A DNA stretch of 64,000 bases from RYN-230 sp963718305 (GCA_963718305.1 CAVQZG010000001.1:806001-870000), one strand, 5' to 3'. Numbered from the stretch's first letter, positions 29,066-37,692 are shown. A program made the numbers and translations. Notes: generated by a model not told the origin, from the sequence alone.

Positions 29066-30397
29066 CAGGGGTCGGCAAAGTCGTGGCGGAGCGGGGTGGC
29101 TGGGATCGGCGACGCGCCGGGATGAGTGAGTAGTGGTACGGGCATGGCCCTGGAGTTGATCATGGCGGTTCTCACACCTGCCTGATCGCTTCGAGGGACC
29201 ATGCCCGCCGCGCCATCATCGTTGATTGACCTGCGATCTGCCACCTTCTCGCCGCCGCGGAGTGCCTTGGCGAGGACAGGTCCACGTGTTGTCCGTGCTC
29301 TCCAGGGTGGCTGACCCTCGTGCCCGCCGTGGAGTGCGTCATCGGCTGGCGGTCATCCTGGCCCTGGCGTTGTGCGCGGTGCTGGGGGCGCCCGCTCGTT
29401 CACCGCGATCGCGGAGTGGGCTGCCGATGCTGACGAGGCCACCCGCGCCGGGCTGGGGGTCACCGGCGTGGTGCCGTGCGAGTCCACGTTCCGGCGGACG
29501 CTGCAGAGCCTGGACGCTGATGCGTTCGATGACCTGGTCGGCGCCTGGGCGCAGCAGCGCACCGTGCCAGCGCCGTCCAGGCGGCGGGTCGATGGCGGTG
29601 GACGGCAAGACGTTACGCGGCTCCGGCCAGTGGCGGCGAGCCTGCCCGGCATCTGCTGGCTGCCCTGGATCATGCTCATGGAGTGGTTCTGGGCCAGGTG
29701 GAGGTGGGGGCGAAGACGAACGAGATCCCGATGTTCACGCACGCTGCTCGACCAGATCGACGATCGCCGGCGTGGTCATCACCGCCGATGCGCTGCACGC
29801 CCAGCGTGCCCACGCGACCTACCTGATCGAGCAACGCCGCGCCCACTACGTGTTCACCGTCAAGGGCAACCAGCCCACCCTGGCCGCCCAGCTAGCCGCC
29901 CGGCCCTGGCGCACAGGTCCCGGTCGCCCATCAGACCGCGCGAACGCGGCCACGGCCGCGAGGAGATCCGCACGCTCAAGGTCACTGCCGTGGCCGCCGG
30001 GCTGGTGTTCCCGCACGCCGCCCAGGCCATCCGGATCGTCCGCCGCCGCAGGCTGGCAGCGGAACGGCAAGAAATGGTCCTGCGAGACCGTCTACGCGAT
30101 CACCTCGCTGACCGCCACCCAGGCCAGCCCGGCCGGGCTCGCCGCCATCATCCGCGGCCACTGGGGGATCGAAGACCGCCTGCACTGGGTCCGCGACCTG
30201 GACTTACGACGAGGACCGCTCCCAGATCCGCACCGCCAGCGGCCCCCGGATCATGGCCAGCCTGCGCAACCTCGCCATCACCATCTTGCGGCTGGCCGGC
30301 CACGCCAGCATCGCCGCCGCCCTGCGCTACCACGCCCGCCGGCCCGGCCGGCCACTGCGGACGATCATGAAGTGCTAAACGACTTTGCCGGGCCCTG
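29066..30397 (+). mobile_element. ISAs1-family insertion sequence (defective)
   Basis: The ends CAGGGGTCGGCAAAGTCGT (29066-29084) and, as complement, CAGGGCCCGGCAAAGTCGT (30379-30397) form 19-bp inverted repeats with two mismatches. Both sides are flanked by GCACAGG, a probable target duplication, because the element landed in the right end of IS copy 1. The transposase inside is frame-broken. Confidence 0.8.
29226..30378 (+). pseudogene. ISAs1 transposase, several frame breaks
   Basis: Pieces of one transposase appear in successive frames: ADPRARRGVRHRLAVILALALCAVL, then FTAIAEWAADADEATRAGLGV...STFRRTLQSLDADAFDDLVGAWAQ, then AVDGKTLRGS, then VVITADALHAQRAHATYLIEQ...YVFTVKGNQPTL, then RGHWGIEDRLHWVRD, and lastly a segment ending near 30378. 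All are diagnostic of ISAs1. At least three indels are needed to join them, so this copy is probably inactive. Confidence 0.8.
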
Positions 30398-30639
30398 GCA
30401 CAGGCTCGTACCGCACCCGCCCGGTGTGCCGGCGCAGCACCGCGTTCTCGTGGCGGAGCACCAGCAGTTCGGCGTTCTTCGTCTGGTCCCCGCTGAACAT
30501 TAGGAGAGCCAGGCCAAAAGTCCAGCGCATGAGCAGGTAGGCGATCTTGAGCAGCACCCGGCCAGCCAACCATCACCGCCTCATCCGTTCACGCAAAACG
30601 GCAGGCCAACCGTGCGATCGAGTTTCCGGGCGGCACAGG
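30398..30639 (-). pseudogene. N-terminal half of the interrupted old rve-type transposase
   Basis: From 30569 the minus strand reads MAGRVLLKIAYLLMRWTFGLAL...NAELLVLRHENAVLRRHTGRVRYEP and then meets ISAs1. Its outer IS terminus (CGAGTTTCCGGGCGGCACAGG-like, plus strand, ending 30639) is intact. With 27508-27889 this forms one old copy split by two later insertions and an internal loss. Confidence 0.75.
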
Positions 30640-30752
30640 ACCATGATCAGGTAGAGGTGGCGAAGGGACACAAACCGCGATCCTGCCCTAACATGGTCAT
30701 CCGGCCAAACCGCAGGTCACAGCGTCTGCGTCGAGTTCTGAAACGGTACAGG
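30640..30752 (-). mobile_element. Severed left end of another rve-type IS copy
   Basis: The terminus CGAGTTCTGAAACGGTACAGG-like sequence (30732-30752) leads leftwards into GTG-start codons VSLRHLYLIMV at about 30672, the first codons of the same transposase family. It is cut by the IS terminus at 30639. Confidence 0.6.
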
Positions 30753-30755
30753 CCC

Positions 30756-31259
30756 TCAGCTGCTGGACGGGTGGCTGAGCGCGGAGCGGCGCACGAGCGC
30801 GTTGAACCTGATTGTCTGGGCCTGGGCCTGGCGGACCGGGATTGCGCCGTCCAGCTTGTGCCGGGCCAGCTCCCCGTCCGCGGTGACGACGAACGCCGCC
30901 GCGCTGGTCTTCCTGCTCAGCGCGCCCACGACGGTGAGCACGCGGGGGAGGGTGTGGCAGCTGGTGCCGTCGGTCACTTCGGCGGTCGCGCCGGCGAGCG
31001 GGCCGAGCATGCCGGTGCGCCTCCCTAGGCCGCTCAGCCTGTAGATCGTGTCGTTGGCAACGACCACGCCTAGGTACACGAACGTGGTATCGGCGGTTGC
31101 ACTGTGCCACTGTGCGGTGCCGTCGGCCCTGGCTGCTGTGCGCTCGGCCGCCTTAGCCTCGGCGCCGCCGGGCCGGCGCTCGGCCTGCAGCTCGTTGTCG
31201 CCGATTCCGCGTTCGGCCATCTCGTCTCTGCCGCCCTTGTTGAGCAGGTAGTTCTTCAT
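30756..31259 (-). CDS. Hypothetical actinobacterial protein with PH-like core
   Basis: I choose ATG 31259 (GAGAGGA upstream); the longer frame's first 19 residues look spurious. The 167-aa product has a charged N-terminal half (MKNYLLNKGGRDEMAERGIGD), then TTFVYLGVVVANDTIYRLSGLGRRTGMLGPLAGATAEV and SKTSAAAFVVTADGEL-like beta segments. A GPLAGA(T/R)AEV block is seen in uncharacterised actinobacterial proteins that sense or bind at membranes; function unknown. The adjacent minus-strand gene (31351-31533) encodes a small ribbon-helix-helix protein. Confidence 0.55.
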   Translation of the reverse strand: MKNYLLNKGGRDEMAERGIGDNELQAERRPGGAEAKAAERTAARADGTAQWHSATADTTFVYLGVVVANDTIYRLSGLGRRTGMLGPLAGATAEVTDGTSCHTLPRVLTVVGALSRKTSAAAFVVTADGELARHKLDGAIPVRQAQAQTIRFNALVRRSALSHPSSS

Positions 31260-31350
31260 GGTTTTCCTCTCGGGTGCGTTGATCTCAGCGCCCCCCGGCC
31301 GACATCTCTCGCTCACCGTCGTGGCAATCGTGCGCGAGCGCGGCGTAGTC

Positions 31351-31533
31351 CTAGCTCGTGACCGCCTTGCCTGCCAGGTCGGTCATGCTGTCCTCACTGT
31401 CGAGCCCGTGCTCGATCAGGACAGCGGCTGCCGTGGAGCGCGTCCAGCGGCGGCGGCCGCGCATGGCGTCCAGTCGCGCCAGCACGCTCGGAGTGAGATT
31501 CACCGAGATCTTCTCGGTGCGGGTTTCATCCAT
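31351..31533 (-). CDS. Small ribbon-helix-helix protein (antitoxin-like)
   Basis: 60 aa from ATG 31533. The N terminus TEKISVNLTPSVLARLDAM is a beta strand plus helix as in CopG/Arc-type ribbon-helix-helix DNA-binding proteins, followed by a second helix (STAAAVLIEHGLDSE). Such proteins are often antitoxins or autorepressors. No toxin gene is evident next to it; the 167-aa gene downstream on the same strand is a possible partner but does not resemble a known toxin. Confidence 0.6.
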   Translation of the reverse strand: MDETRTEKISVNLTPSVLARLDAMRGRRRWTRSTAAAVLIEHGLDSEDSMTDLAGKAVTS

Positions 31534-31849
31534 GTGCTGCAGTCTACAGCACAGTACGGATGTTAGGCGCACCCAGCATACTCTCGCGCTGGCACCTGAA
31601 TACCCCGGTGGGTTTGCGTGACCGCGGCGCCACCCTCGACATATCGAAATCGTGTTCACGTACTGGCAGCGTGAGCGCGCACTCGGCGCCGCCGCTGGCC
31701 ACCGGGCCCGTGTCGGTCGAACCGCCCGAGGGCTGGGGGCCGCGGCGCTTGCTCATCACCCGGCTGCTGAGCTTGGGCTACGCGGTCGAGGAGCATATCG
31801 TGGCCGGCCGCGGCGTCCTCGTGATCACCGGAGCAGCGCCGATCGTACG

Positions 31850-32219
31850 GGCCCGTTGCGCTGACATGGCCCATGGCGGCTGCGCGAGGATACGGCCCCG
31901 TCTGCGCGTCGATGGCGCTCCGGGCAGCCACGGCCTGGAGGCCTCGTCGGCCCGGAGATGGCGGATCCCGCGTGGCTGGCGGCGCTCAGCCGCCATTGCC
32001 CTGGCGATCAGGGCTGCCGAGATGTCGATCCCACACGACAGCCGCGCCGCGGTCCGCCGGCTCGGCGGGCGATCCGGCCATGCCCGCAGGCCAGGTCCAG
32101 GAGCCGCTGCCCGGCCACGTCTTCGGCCAGGCTGAACGGGCCCCGGGTGACTGGGCCGGCACAGGAGTCCGGTCAGCAGCCGCAGAAAAGTCGGCGAAGG
32201 CGTCATAACGTGCTTCCAC
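31850..32219 (-). pseudogene. Class I SAM methyltransferase, N-terminal fragment with frame breaks
   Basis: Minus-strand pieces align in order: MEARYDAFADFSAAADRTPV (from 32219), then in another frame FSLAEDVAGQRLLDLACGHGRIA, then CGIDISAALIARAMAAERR. These are the first helix, the motif I glycine-rich loop and the motif II strand of a SAM-binding fold. Later motifs are lost near 31850. Two or more indels are needed. Not functional as read. Confidence 0.55.
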
Positions 32220-32337
32220 GAATCGGCTCTATGGCCGCGGCAGCGAGGCCTCAACCTTTCGCGCCGATGCGGCGGAAGCGCATTTACCCGCACTGGATCA
32301 AAGCTGAGTTACTTAACGATATTGGGTCACGCCTGCG

Positions 32338-32634
32338 GTGACGAAAGGCAGAGATAGTAACCGCCAGGGTTATGATCCGAAAATCGCGGAGGCCGCGGGA
32401 ACGGTCACCAATCGGCTCGATCTCGCTCCCCAGAGCAGGCGCAGTCGCGACCGCGAGGGCATAGAGCGCGTCGACATCATCGACCTCAATCTGGATCTCG
32501 ACCCCGACTCCGCGCAGTCCGTCGAAGTGCTCACGGCGGAAATGATGGTCGGATGGCAGGTGGGACAGGCAGCACTAGCCAGAGCCGGAATGCGGCGGGA
32601 GCCGGGCCGTCCAGTCGACCGCACACGCTCATAG
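32338..32634 (+). CDS. Hypothetical small protein (weak)
   Basis: A 98-aa frame from GTG 32338 has no clear ribosome binding site. The middle (DREGIERVDIIDLNLDLDPDSAQSVEVL) looks protein-like, but the ends are Arg/Gly-rich. No family recognised. Bases 32220-32337 and 32635-32882 hold nothing I can support. Confidence 0.25.
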   Translation: MTKGRDSNRQGYDPKIAEAAGTVTNRLDLAPQSRRSRDREGIERVDIIDLNLDLDPDSAQSVEVLTAEMMVGWQVGQAALARAGMRREPGRPVDRTRS

Positions 32635-32882
32635 CCGCATTGTGCGCGCTGCATCCGGGGCTATAACTGGACGGCCGTTAGTCGCCGGAGGCCAACGTGT
32701 CTAGTTGGCGGGTGGCGGCGAATGGGTAACGCAGGCTTGTCGTGACTGACGTGCCCGACGCGTCTTCGCGTCACCTCTGCCAGCGTCGCTGCCTCGAGCG
32801 GCTCGCTGCTGGCGCCTGCCGCGCGCTGGCGGCAATCGCCGGGATTCCCGGCTAGGCGGTGAGAAGTCTAGAGTGCGTGACC

Positions 32883-33107
32883 ATGGCAGAGATTGTGCTG
32901 CGCGTCGGGCTCACTGGTGGCGATCACCTGGACGTTACGTACGAGGAACCCGGCACCCTCGCCGCGGACGAGGTCCTTGAGCACGTCATCTCGACCCTTG
33001 CGGAGGATGGCGGGACACTGCGCTACAGGCACGGTGACCGGCTCCTAATGCTGTACGACCGGGGCGTTGCCGCCCTTGAGGTAGCTCCGCGCGACGCCGT
33101 CCTATAA
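32883..33107 (+). CDS. Hypothetical 74-aa protein
   Basis: ATG 32883 is preferred to a start eight codons earlier. The sequence MAEIVLRVGLTGGDHLDVTYEE... forms alternating beta segments and one helix (ADEVLEHVISTLAEDG), then LRYRHGDRLLMLYDRGVAALEV. It looks like a small alpha/beta protein with real codon bias. No family recognised. Possibly a short regulatory or antitoxin-type protein, without evidence beyond size. Confidence 0.45.
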   Translation: MAEIVLRVGLTGGDHLDVTYEEPGTLAADEVLEHVISTLAEDGGTLRYRHGDRLLMLYDRGVAALEVAPRDAVL

Positions 33108-33384
33108 CTGCACGGCACCGCCGGATAGGAGCCCGGCTGACGCCTCTCGGAACCGTCGGCTCATCACGACCAGGCTGTCCATACGCATGCGCGTGCCGTT
33201 GGCATACGCTCATCCGATCTTCGGCAGACGACATCTGCAGTAGGTCCTGGCCGGGTACGAGACCACCACAACGGACGACGCCCCCAGAGCAGCCGCCAAC
33301 TCCCCCGCCCCGGCCCGACAACCCTGTCGCAGACCTCTCCCGGGAGCGGATCAAGCGCCGACCCGTCCTCGGCGGCTCCATCAA

Positions 33385-33451
33385 ACGAATACGAGCGGGC
33401 CGCATAGAAGCCCAGGTCAGGACCGGTAGCCGAGTTCTGGAACCCCACAGG
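33385..33451 (-). mobile_element. Severed left end of an rve-type IS copy
   Basis: The stretch from TAGAAGCCCAGGTCAGG (33405) through CGAGTTCTGGAACCCCACAGG-like sequence (to 33451) matches the reverse complement of the left end of IS copy 1. Resemblance to the transposase start codons fades by about 33385. The remaining sequence between 33108 and 33504 holds no gene. Confidence 0.6.
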
Positions 33452-33504
33452 CCAGCCGGGAACTTCAGCTCCGGCTAGGGTGGCCAGGACAGGCAGGAGC
33501 GTGA

Positions 33505-33792
33505 ATGTCATCAACGTCGGAGCCGGAGCACCTGAGCAATCATCACCGCAACACGCTGCGCCAGCTCTTCCAGCATCCCGTGAGCCACAGCATCGAATGG
33601 AATGCCGTGCTGTCGCTGCTGGAGGCGGTCGGCTCGGCCGTGGAGCAGCGCGGCGGCAAGGTTGCCGTGACTCTCGGGTCGGAGACCGAATTCTTCGACC
33701 CGCCCCCACACAAGGACATTGACACCCAGGCGGTTGTTGACCTGCGCCGGATGCTGAGCAAAGCCGGCTACGGAACCGGCCAAACCGGGTGA
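33505..33792 (+). CDS. HicA-like small protein
   Basis: 95 aa from ATG 33505, with CAGGAG upstream. The sequence LRQLFQHPVSHSIEWNAVLSLLEAVG followed by a GGKVAVTLGSETEFFDPPPHKDI strand region and a DLRRMLSKAGY helix resembles actinobacterial HicA-fold proteins (dsRNA-binding-like mRNA interferase family). The catalytic His of canonical HicA would be in the HPVSHSIEW area, but assignment of a toxin role is inference. No HicB-type antitoxin is next to it. Confidence 0.5.
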   Translation: MSSTSEPEHLSNHHRNTLRQLFQHPVSHSIEWNAVLSLLEAVGSAVEQRGGKVAVTLGSETEFFDPPPHKDIDTQAVVDLRRMLSKAGYGTGQTG

Positions 33793-33909
33793 CGCCTGAG
33801 GTTGTCCCGGCCTTCGTAGAACTTGAGAGTGGCGGTCCCCCGCCCGTGGCCTACCGAGTGGTAGGTGTCGGGCAACCACCAAGTCATCCGACGAAGGAAG
33901 GGGACCGCC

Positions 33910-34665
33910 GTGAGCAACACCTACCAGAAGACCAGCCGCCGTGCCCAGCTTGAACCTCTGCCAGGAGAGATCGCTGTCCCAGAGCAGGTGATCGTGTCGA
34001 TGACCGAGATCGCCTCGTTCTACGCCGAGCTCGCCGGTTGGGAGATCGTCCGGCAGGAATCGGACTGGATCACGGTGCGGACGGGGGACGGCCAGGAGAT
34101 CGCGTTCCAACTGGCTGCGGACCATGTCGCGCCCCAGTGGCCCGGGCAGGAGCACCCGCAGCAGTTCCACCTCGACCTGCTGGTCGACGGGTACGAGGCG
34201 GCGGCCGAGCGGGCCATCGGCCTCGGCGCCACCCGGCTGGCCGACGGCCCGACCTGGGTCACGCTGGCCGACCCGGCCGGCCACCCGTTCGACCTGTGCC
34301 AGAAGGACGGCGTCGGCCCGGTGATGGGGCTGTTCGCGGTGACGATCGACGCGCCCGACGCGCCGGCGCTGGCCCGCTTCTACGCCGACCTGCTGGGCAT
34401 GGAGGTCACGTACGAGGGTCCCGAGGGCGCGCTCATCGCCGGTGACGGCAAGAGCGTGATGTTCCAGCAGGTGAGCGGGTACAACCCGCCCCGGTGGCCG
34501 GACCCGGCGCATCCGCAGCAGGCGCACCTCGACATCATCGTCGACGATCTCGACGCCGGCGAGGCGCGGGCTCTGGAGTTGGGCGCGTCGCGGCTGAACG
34601 GGGGTGGCAAGCGGTTCCGGGTCTTCGCCGACCCGGCCGGGCACCCGTTCTGCCTAACCCTGTAG
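33910..34665 (+). CDS. VOC (glyoxalase-fold) protein, apparently fused to an IS256 transposase N-terminus
   Basis: From GTG 33910 (GGAAGGGG upstream) 251 aa are encoded. Two VOC modules are visible: one from about residue 38 (IASFYAELAGWEIVRQ...TLADPAGHPFDLC) and one from about 140 (LFAVTIDAPDAPALARFYADLLGM...VFADPAGHPFCLTL), the usual double-domain glyoxalase/dioxygenase-like architecture. The first 35 residues (SNTYQKTSRRAQLEPLPGEI) instead resemble the start of an IS256-family transposase. The first VOC module lacks its initial strand. The gene seems to have gained its start, ribosome binding site and leader from a transposon remnant. Confidence 0.7.
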   Translation: MSNTYQKTSRRAQLEPLPGEIAVPEQVIVSMTEIASFYAELAGWEIVRQESDWITVRTGDGQEIAFQLAADHVAPQWPGQEHPQQFHLDLLVDGYEAAAERAIGLGATRLADGPTWVTLADPAGHPFDLCQKDGVGPVMGLFAVTIDAPDAPALARFYADLLGMEVTYEGPEGALIAGDGKSVMFQQVSGYNPPRWPDPAHPQQAHLDIIVDDLDAGEARALELGASRLNGGGKRFRVFADPAGHPFCLTL

Positions 34666-35115
34666 AGCGGCTCGGCCTGACCAGTGGCTTGGCCTGACCA
34701 TGGCTCGGCCTGACCGGCCGGCGGATGGGCCCTCAGCCGGCGTACCGGTCCGGCGCCGTCCCCACGACGTCGCCGGGCCGGTGGGCGTAGGTCAGGTCAG
34801 CGCCCGGCTGGTCCTTCTGGTCGCCGACAGCCGCCGTCGTGATGATCGGCAGACCACTGATCCTGGCGCCTCTACCGAAGGTGCGCCAGCTCAAAGACGT
34901 TGAGCTGGACTGACGTCGTCGAGGCGCAGGTGGAGCTCGACGGCCAGATACCGGCCTGAACTGCACGCCGAGCAGCATCGCCTACTCTTCCCGGGATCTT
35001 GGACAAGGGATAAATGGTTCGCGTTGATCATTTATATCCTAATTCTCGCAGCGCAAGTTGTGGGGGTACTACTGCCGCTTGTCCATCCTCACTTCAAGGT
35101 AGACTTTGCACTCGA
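34666..35115. other. Gene-free stretch
   Basis: No supported gene. The first part is GC-rich; from about 34980 the sequence becomes lower in GC, ending at the long tail of the lsr2 frame. Confidence 0.4.
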
Positions 35116-35646
35116 TTAGTGAGCGCCCATCAAAGCCGCTTTCGTGACACCAAATTTAGACGCAATAAGACAAGGACGGCGTCTACCAACAACCGCACTC
35201 ATCTCGGCATGGCCGGGCAGCCGGGAGGGCCTAGCAGGACGCCGTTGACTGGCCGGCCGGGGCCAGGGCCTGTCTGAGCGGATTGGTTTGTGCCGGCGGT
35301 GACCGGGCGAGCGTAAGGGTCTTTTGGTGGTGGCTTCGTACTGGTCCACAACGCTGGCGGGGATGCGCCCGCGGTCGCTGACCGGGAGGCCCGTGGCTTT
35401 GGCCCACGCCCGGATGTCGGCGCTGTGCTGACGGCTTGATGGGGTCCGCGCTGGCGGGCGTCGCTGTCCTGGTCCAGCCTTACGGGCGTGCTCGACGAAG
35501 GGTGTGAGTTTCTTCCGGAACGCCCGGGCGTTCTTCTTATTCAGATCGATCTCGTATTGCGCGCTACCGAGGCCGAACTGCACCGTCTCGTTGGCCGGGC
35601 CTCCGCCAAGATCATCTTCTAGCGCGACGGTTATCTTCGTTGCCAT
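35116..35646 (-). CDS. lsr2: Lsr2-type nucleoid-associated xenogeneic silencer with aberrant C-terminal extension
   Basis: ATG 35646 has GGAGG five bases upstream. The first 110 residues match Lsr2: N-terminal oligomerisation domain (MATKITVALEDDL...VQFGLGSAQYEIDLNKKN) and C-terminal DNA-binding domain with IRAWAKATGLPVSDRGRIPASVVDQY, including the RGR that enters the minor groove of AT-rich DNA. Lsr2 coats and silences acquired DNA. The protein normally ends just after the VDQYEA segment; here the frame runs another 70 residues of Arg/Pro-rich sequence, so the normal stop has been lost or shifted. In other actinobacteria lsr2 lies close to clpC, which also occurs 5 kb away here. Confidence 0.85.
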   Translation of the reverse strand: MATKITVALEDDLGGGPANETVQFGLGSAQYEIDLNKKNARAFRKKLTPFVEHARKAGPGQRRPPARTPSSRQHSADIRAWAKATGLPVSDRGRIPASVVDQYEATTKRPLRSPGHRRHKPIRSDRPWPRPASQRRPARPSRLPGHAEMSAVVGRRRPCLIASKFGVTKAALMGAH

Positions 35647-36133
35647 CGCGGCCTCCATGACTGCGTTGGGCTATCTGCACTGTACAGATCCGGTGTCATG
35701 CCGCGATCACCGCACGGCAGCCAGCGGACAGCCCCTTTATGAATGCACCCGGGCCCGGAACCTGCTCGGTTGCCCCCACCGGGCCTCCACACCGCCGACA
35801 GCGCCGCCAGGTCACCCGCCCGTACCGGCTGCCGTCTTGCCAGGCGGGTTCGCCTGGGAGTGCTTCCCCCCATACGCGGGCGATGGTGTGTTGTACCAGG
35901 TAAAGCCTCAAACAGGATTGCCCTCCGGAGCCGTGTGGCCGCACATCTGTTCGGATCAGGCTTCCTTTCCGGCGACGGCTGCTGGCATGGCCTGCGCAGG
36001 CCGGACCGCCAGTGTTACCTCGGCGGTGGGTGCCCAGGGCCGCCGGGTGCGCAGCGCGGCCAGGCGGCAGGCAGGGCAGGACGCCGGGCCGGGGAGCCGG
36101 CTCTCTGGGCGTCCCCGCCCGGCCAGCTTGGCC
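35647..36133. other. Region without supported genes
   Basis: Several long frames exist on both strands but show no family resemblance. A minus-strand segment around 35760-35860 contains WRRCRRCGGPV, which could be a degenerate Zn-binding fragment; not annotated further. Confidence 0.3.
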
Positions 36134-36486
36134 TCAAGTCCCCTGGATGGTCTCGTCGGTGACGGATTCACCGTCCCCCAGCGCCGCGTACCCGATCCAG
36201 CCAGGCCCGGTGAGCGGTAAATCCGCCAAGGCGGGATTCTGGGCCACGGGCCTCTCCAGCGCACCGGCCGGTGCGGCGCTCATGACACCGGGTCCGGTGG
36301 TAACCGCCGGGTACCTCCGGGATCGGCCGGCACCCGCATCCCGCGCTGCCGCACGATCAGTGTCCGCAGGATGGCCGCCCCTTCGGCGGCGTCCTCGCTG
36401 ATGCGGTCCAAGATGCTGCGCACTACCGGGTGCATGGGGTGCCTGCCGGACCGGCTGGGGGAGAGGTCCTGCGAGGCAAGGCGCAT
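36134..36486 (-). pseudogene. Possible broken gene of unknown function
   Basis: Two minus-strand frames join into a coherent peptide: MHPVVRSILDRISEDAAEGAAILRTLIVRQRG in one frame, then PAVTTGPGVMSAAPAGALERP...LPLTGPGWIGYAALGDGESVTDE in the next, switching near 36300. No family recognised. One indel joins them. Confidence 0.3.
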
Positions 36487-36663
36487 GGACTCGAAATAGG
36501 CTGGGATTGTGCGGGCAAGCCCGGGTGTGCGGGCGGCTGGTTACCAAACTGGTTACCGTCCGCGGTGAACTCTGGTGAACGGAAGCGATGCAATCTGAAC
36601 GAATGGCCTGCTCAGCCGGGTTGCTAGTGAACTGTCGCGGACTCGCGTGAACGGGCCGGCTTT

Positions 36664-36708
36664 CCATGGCATGCAAGAGGCCTGGCGTTCGAATCCCCAT
36701 AGCTCCAC
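36664..36708 (+). repeat. Diverged tRNA-Ala 3' half (possible att remnant)
   Basis: The stretch CATGGCATGCAAGAGG followed by a TTCGAAT T-loop and TAGCTCCACCA end is the 3' half of a tRNA-Ala, with the GGC anticodon loop and an encoded CCA. It matches 33 of 41 positions of the repeat at 20832 and 61060. No 5' half precedes it, so it is not a gene. It may be the end of a second element that used a different tRNA-Ala. Confidence 0.6.
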
Positions 36709-36941
36709 CAGGCCATGTGCATTTTTCGAACAGTTCTCGAACGGCTTTTTCTGCCCCTGAGGGGCACTTTGTTGACCTGCATGGCGCGCTGGCGGGTTAC
36801 TGACCTGCGGGGGAGCTGAGGATGGCCTGGCTCTCAGTGCGGTGTCGGGCATTTGATGAAGTGCAAGAGGTCAAGGGTCAGGGCACCCGGTTCACAGAGC
36901 AGACTCCCCGCGTGGTAGGCACCCACTCAGCTGTGGTGGCC

Positions 36942-37217
36942 TCAGGCTGGTCGAGTCCCGGTCAGCTGCTGCCCCGCGCCGGCGCCCGCAAGGAGGGCCA
37001 GGACCTCGCCGATGGCGGGTTCCTGGCTGGCGGGTTCCGGCAGCGGGAGGTGCGCCTGGATCTGGTAGCGGTTGCGGCGGCCGTCTTTCTGCTTGACGAC
37101 GTATCCGGCTGCGGTCAGGTCGGTGACGATGCCGAAGGCGCTGCGCTCGGTGATGCCTACGCTGGTCGCGATGTCGCGCAGCCGCGCGCCCGGGTCGTGT
37201 GCGATGCACAGCAGCAC
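36942..37217 (-). CDS. Winged-helix transcriptional regulator, possibly N-terminally truncated
   Basis: The frame contains HARVLLCIAHDPGARLRDIATSVGITERSAFGIVTDLTAAGYVVKQKDGRRNRYQI, a MarR/IclR-like winged helix: helix-turn-helix then wing. Relatives usually begin a few residues further upstream with ...SWSFLTNHARV; those codons are open here (from about 37256) but lack a standard start, so either GTG 37217 is used and 12 residues are lost or the start has been destroyed. A tail (EPAIGEVLALLAG) ends the protein. A striking palindrome lies just upstream at 37256-37297 and could be its operator. Confidence 0.6.
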   Translation of the reverse strand: MLLCIAHDPGARLRDIATSVGITERSAFGIVTDLTAAGYVVKQKDGRRNRYQIQAHLPLPEPASQEPAIGEVLALLAGAGAGQQLTGTRPA

Positions 37218-37255
37218 CCGGGCGTGGTTGGTCAGGAAGCTCCAGCTCGCCCTAT

Positions 37256-37297
37256 AGAAACTAGCACACAGTTTCTAGAAATACATTGCTAGTTTCT
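37256..37297. promoter_or_regulatory. 42-bp compound palindrome upstream of the winged-helix gene
   Basis: Outer arms AGAAACTAGCA (37256-37266) and TGCTAGTTTCT (37287-37297) are exact complements, and the centre TTTCTAGAAA (37272-37281) is itself palindromic, with two five-base non-matching linkers. It is AT-rich within GC-rich DNA. The layout suits a multimeric operator. The regulator encoded immediately to its left is the obvious candidate ligand. Confidence 0.6.
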
Positions 37298-37692
37298 GAT
37301 TGCGAATGTAGCCTTGGGGGCAGGCAACCGGGGATCAGCCGCCGGAGGCGGCCAGGTGACCCGGGGTCACCGGAGGGAGCCGCCCATGGTAGGTGCTGGA
37401 GGTGATTTCGCCGGGCCAGATCCCTGGCCCGGCGAAATGCTGACCGAAGCGGCGACACGATGAATGCCTTCACCTCCCCACGACCTCGAGTCAGGCGCGT
37501 GCTGGGGCAGCTGCCAGGCGGCGCATCCTGCTGGCCACCCGCCGCGATGTCGCCTGGCGTTCCGCTCCGGCGCGTGGTCCTCGGTCCTTCCGGCTATCGG
37601 CCCCGGCGATGACGACCGACTCGTCGTCCAGTACTTCCACCTGGCCAGGCTCACTTGTAGCGGCCGCATTACCCGTCGCGCTGAGCGTCTAT

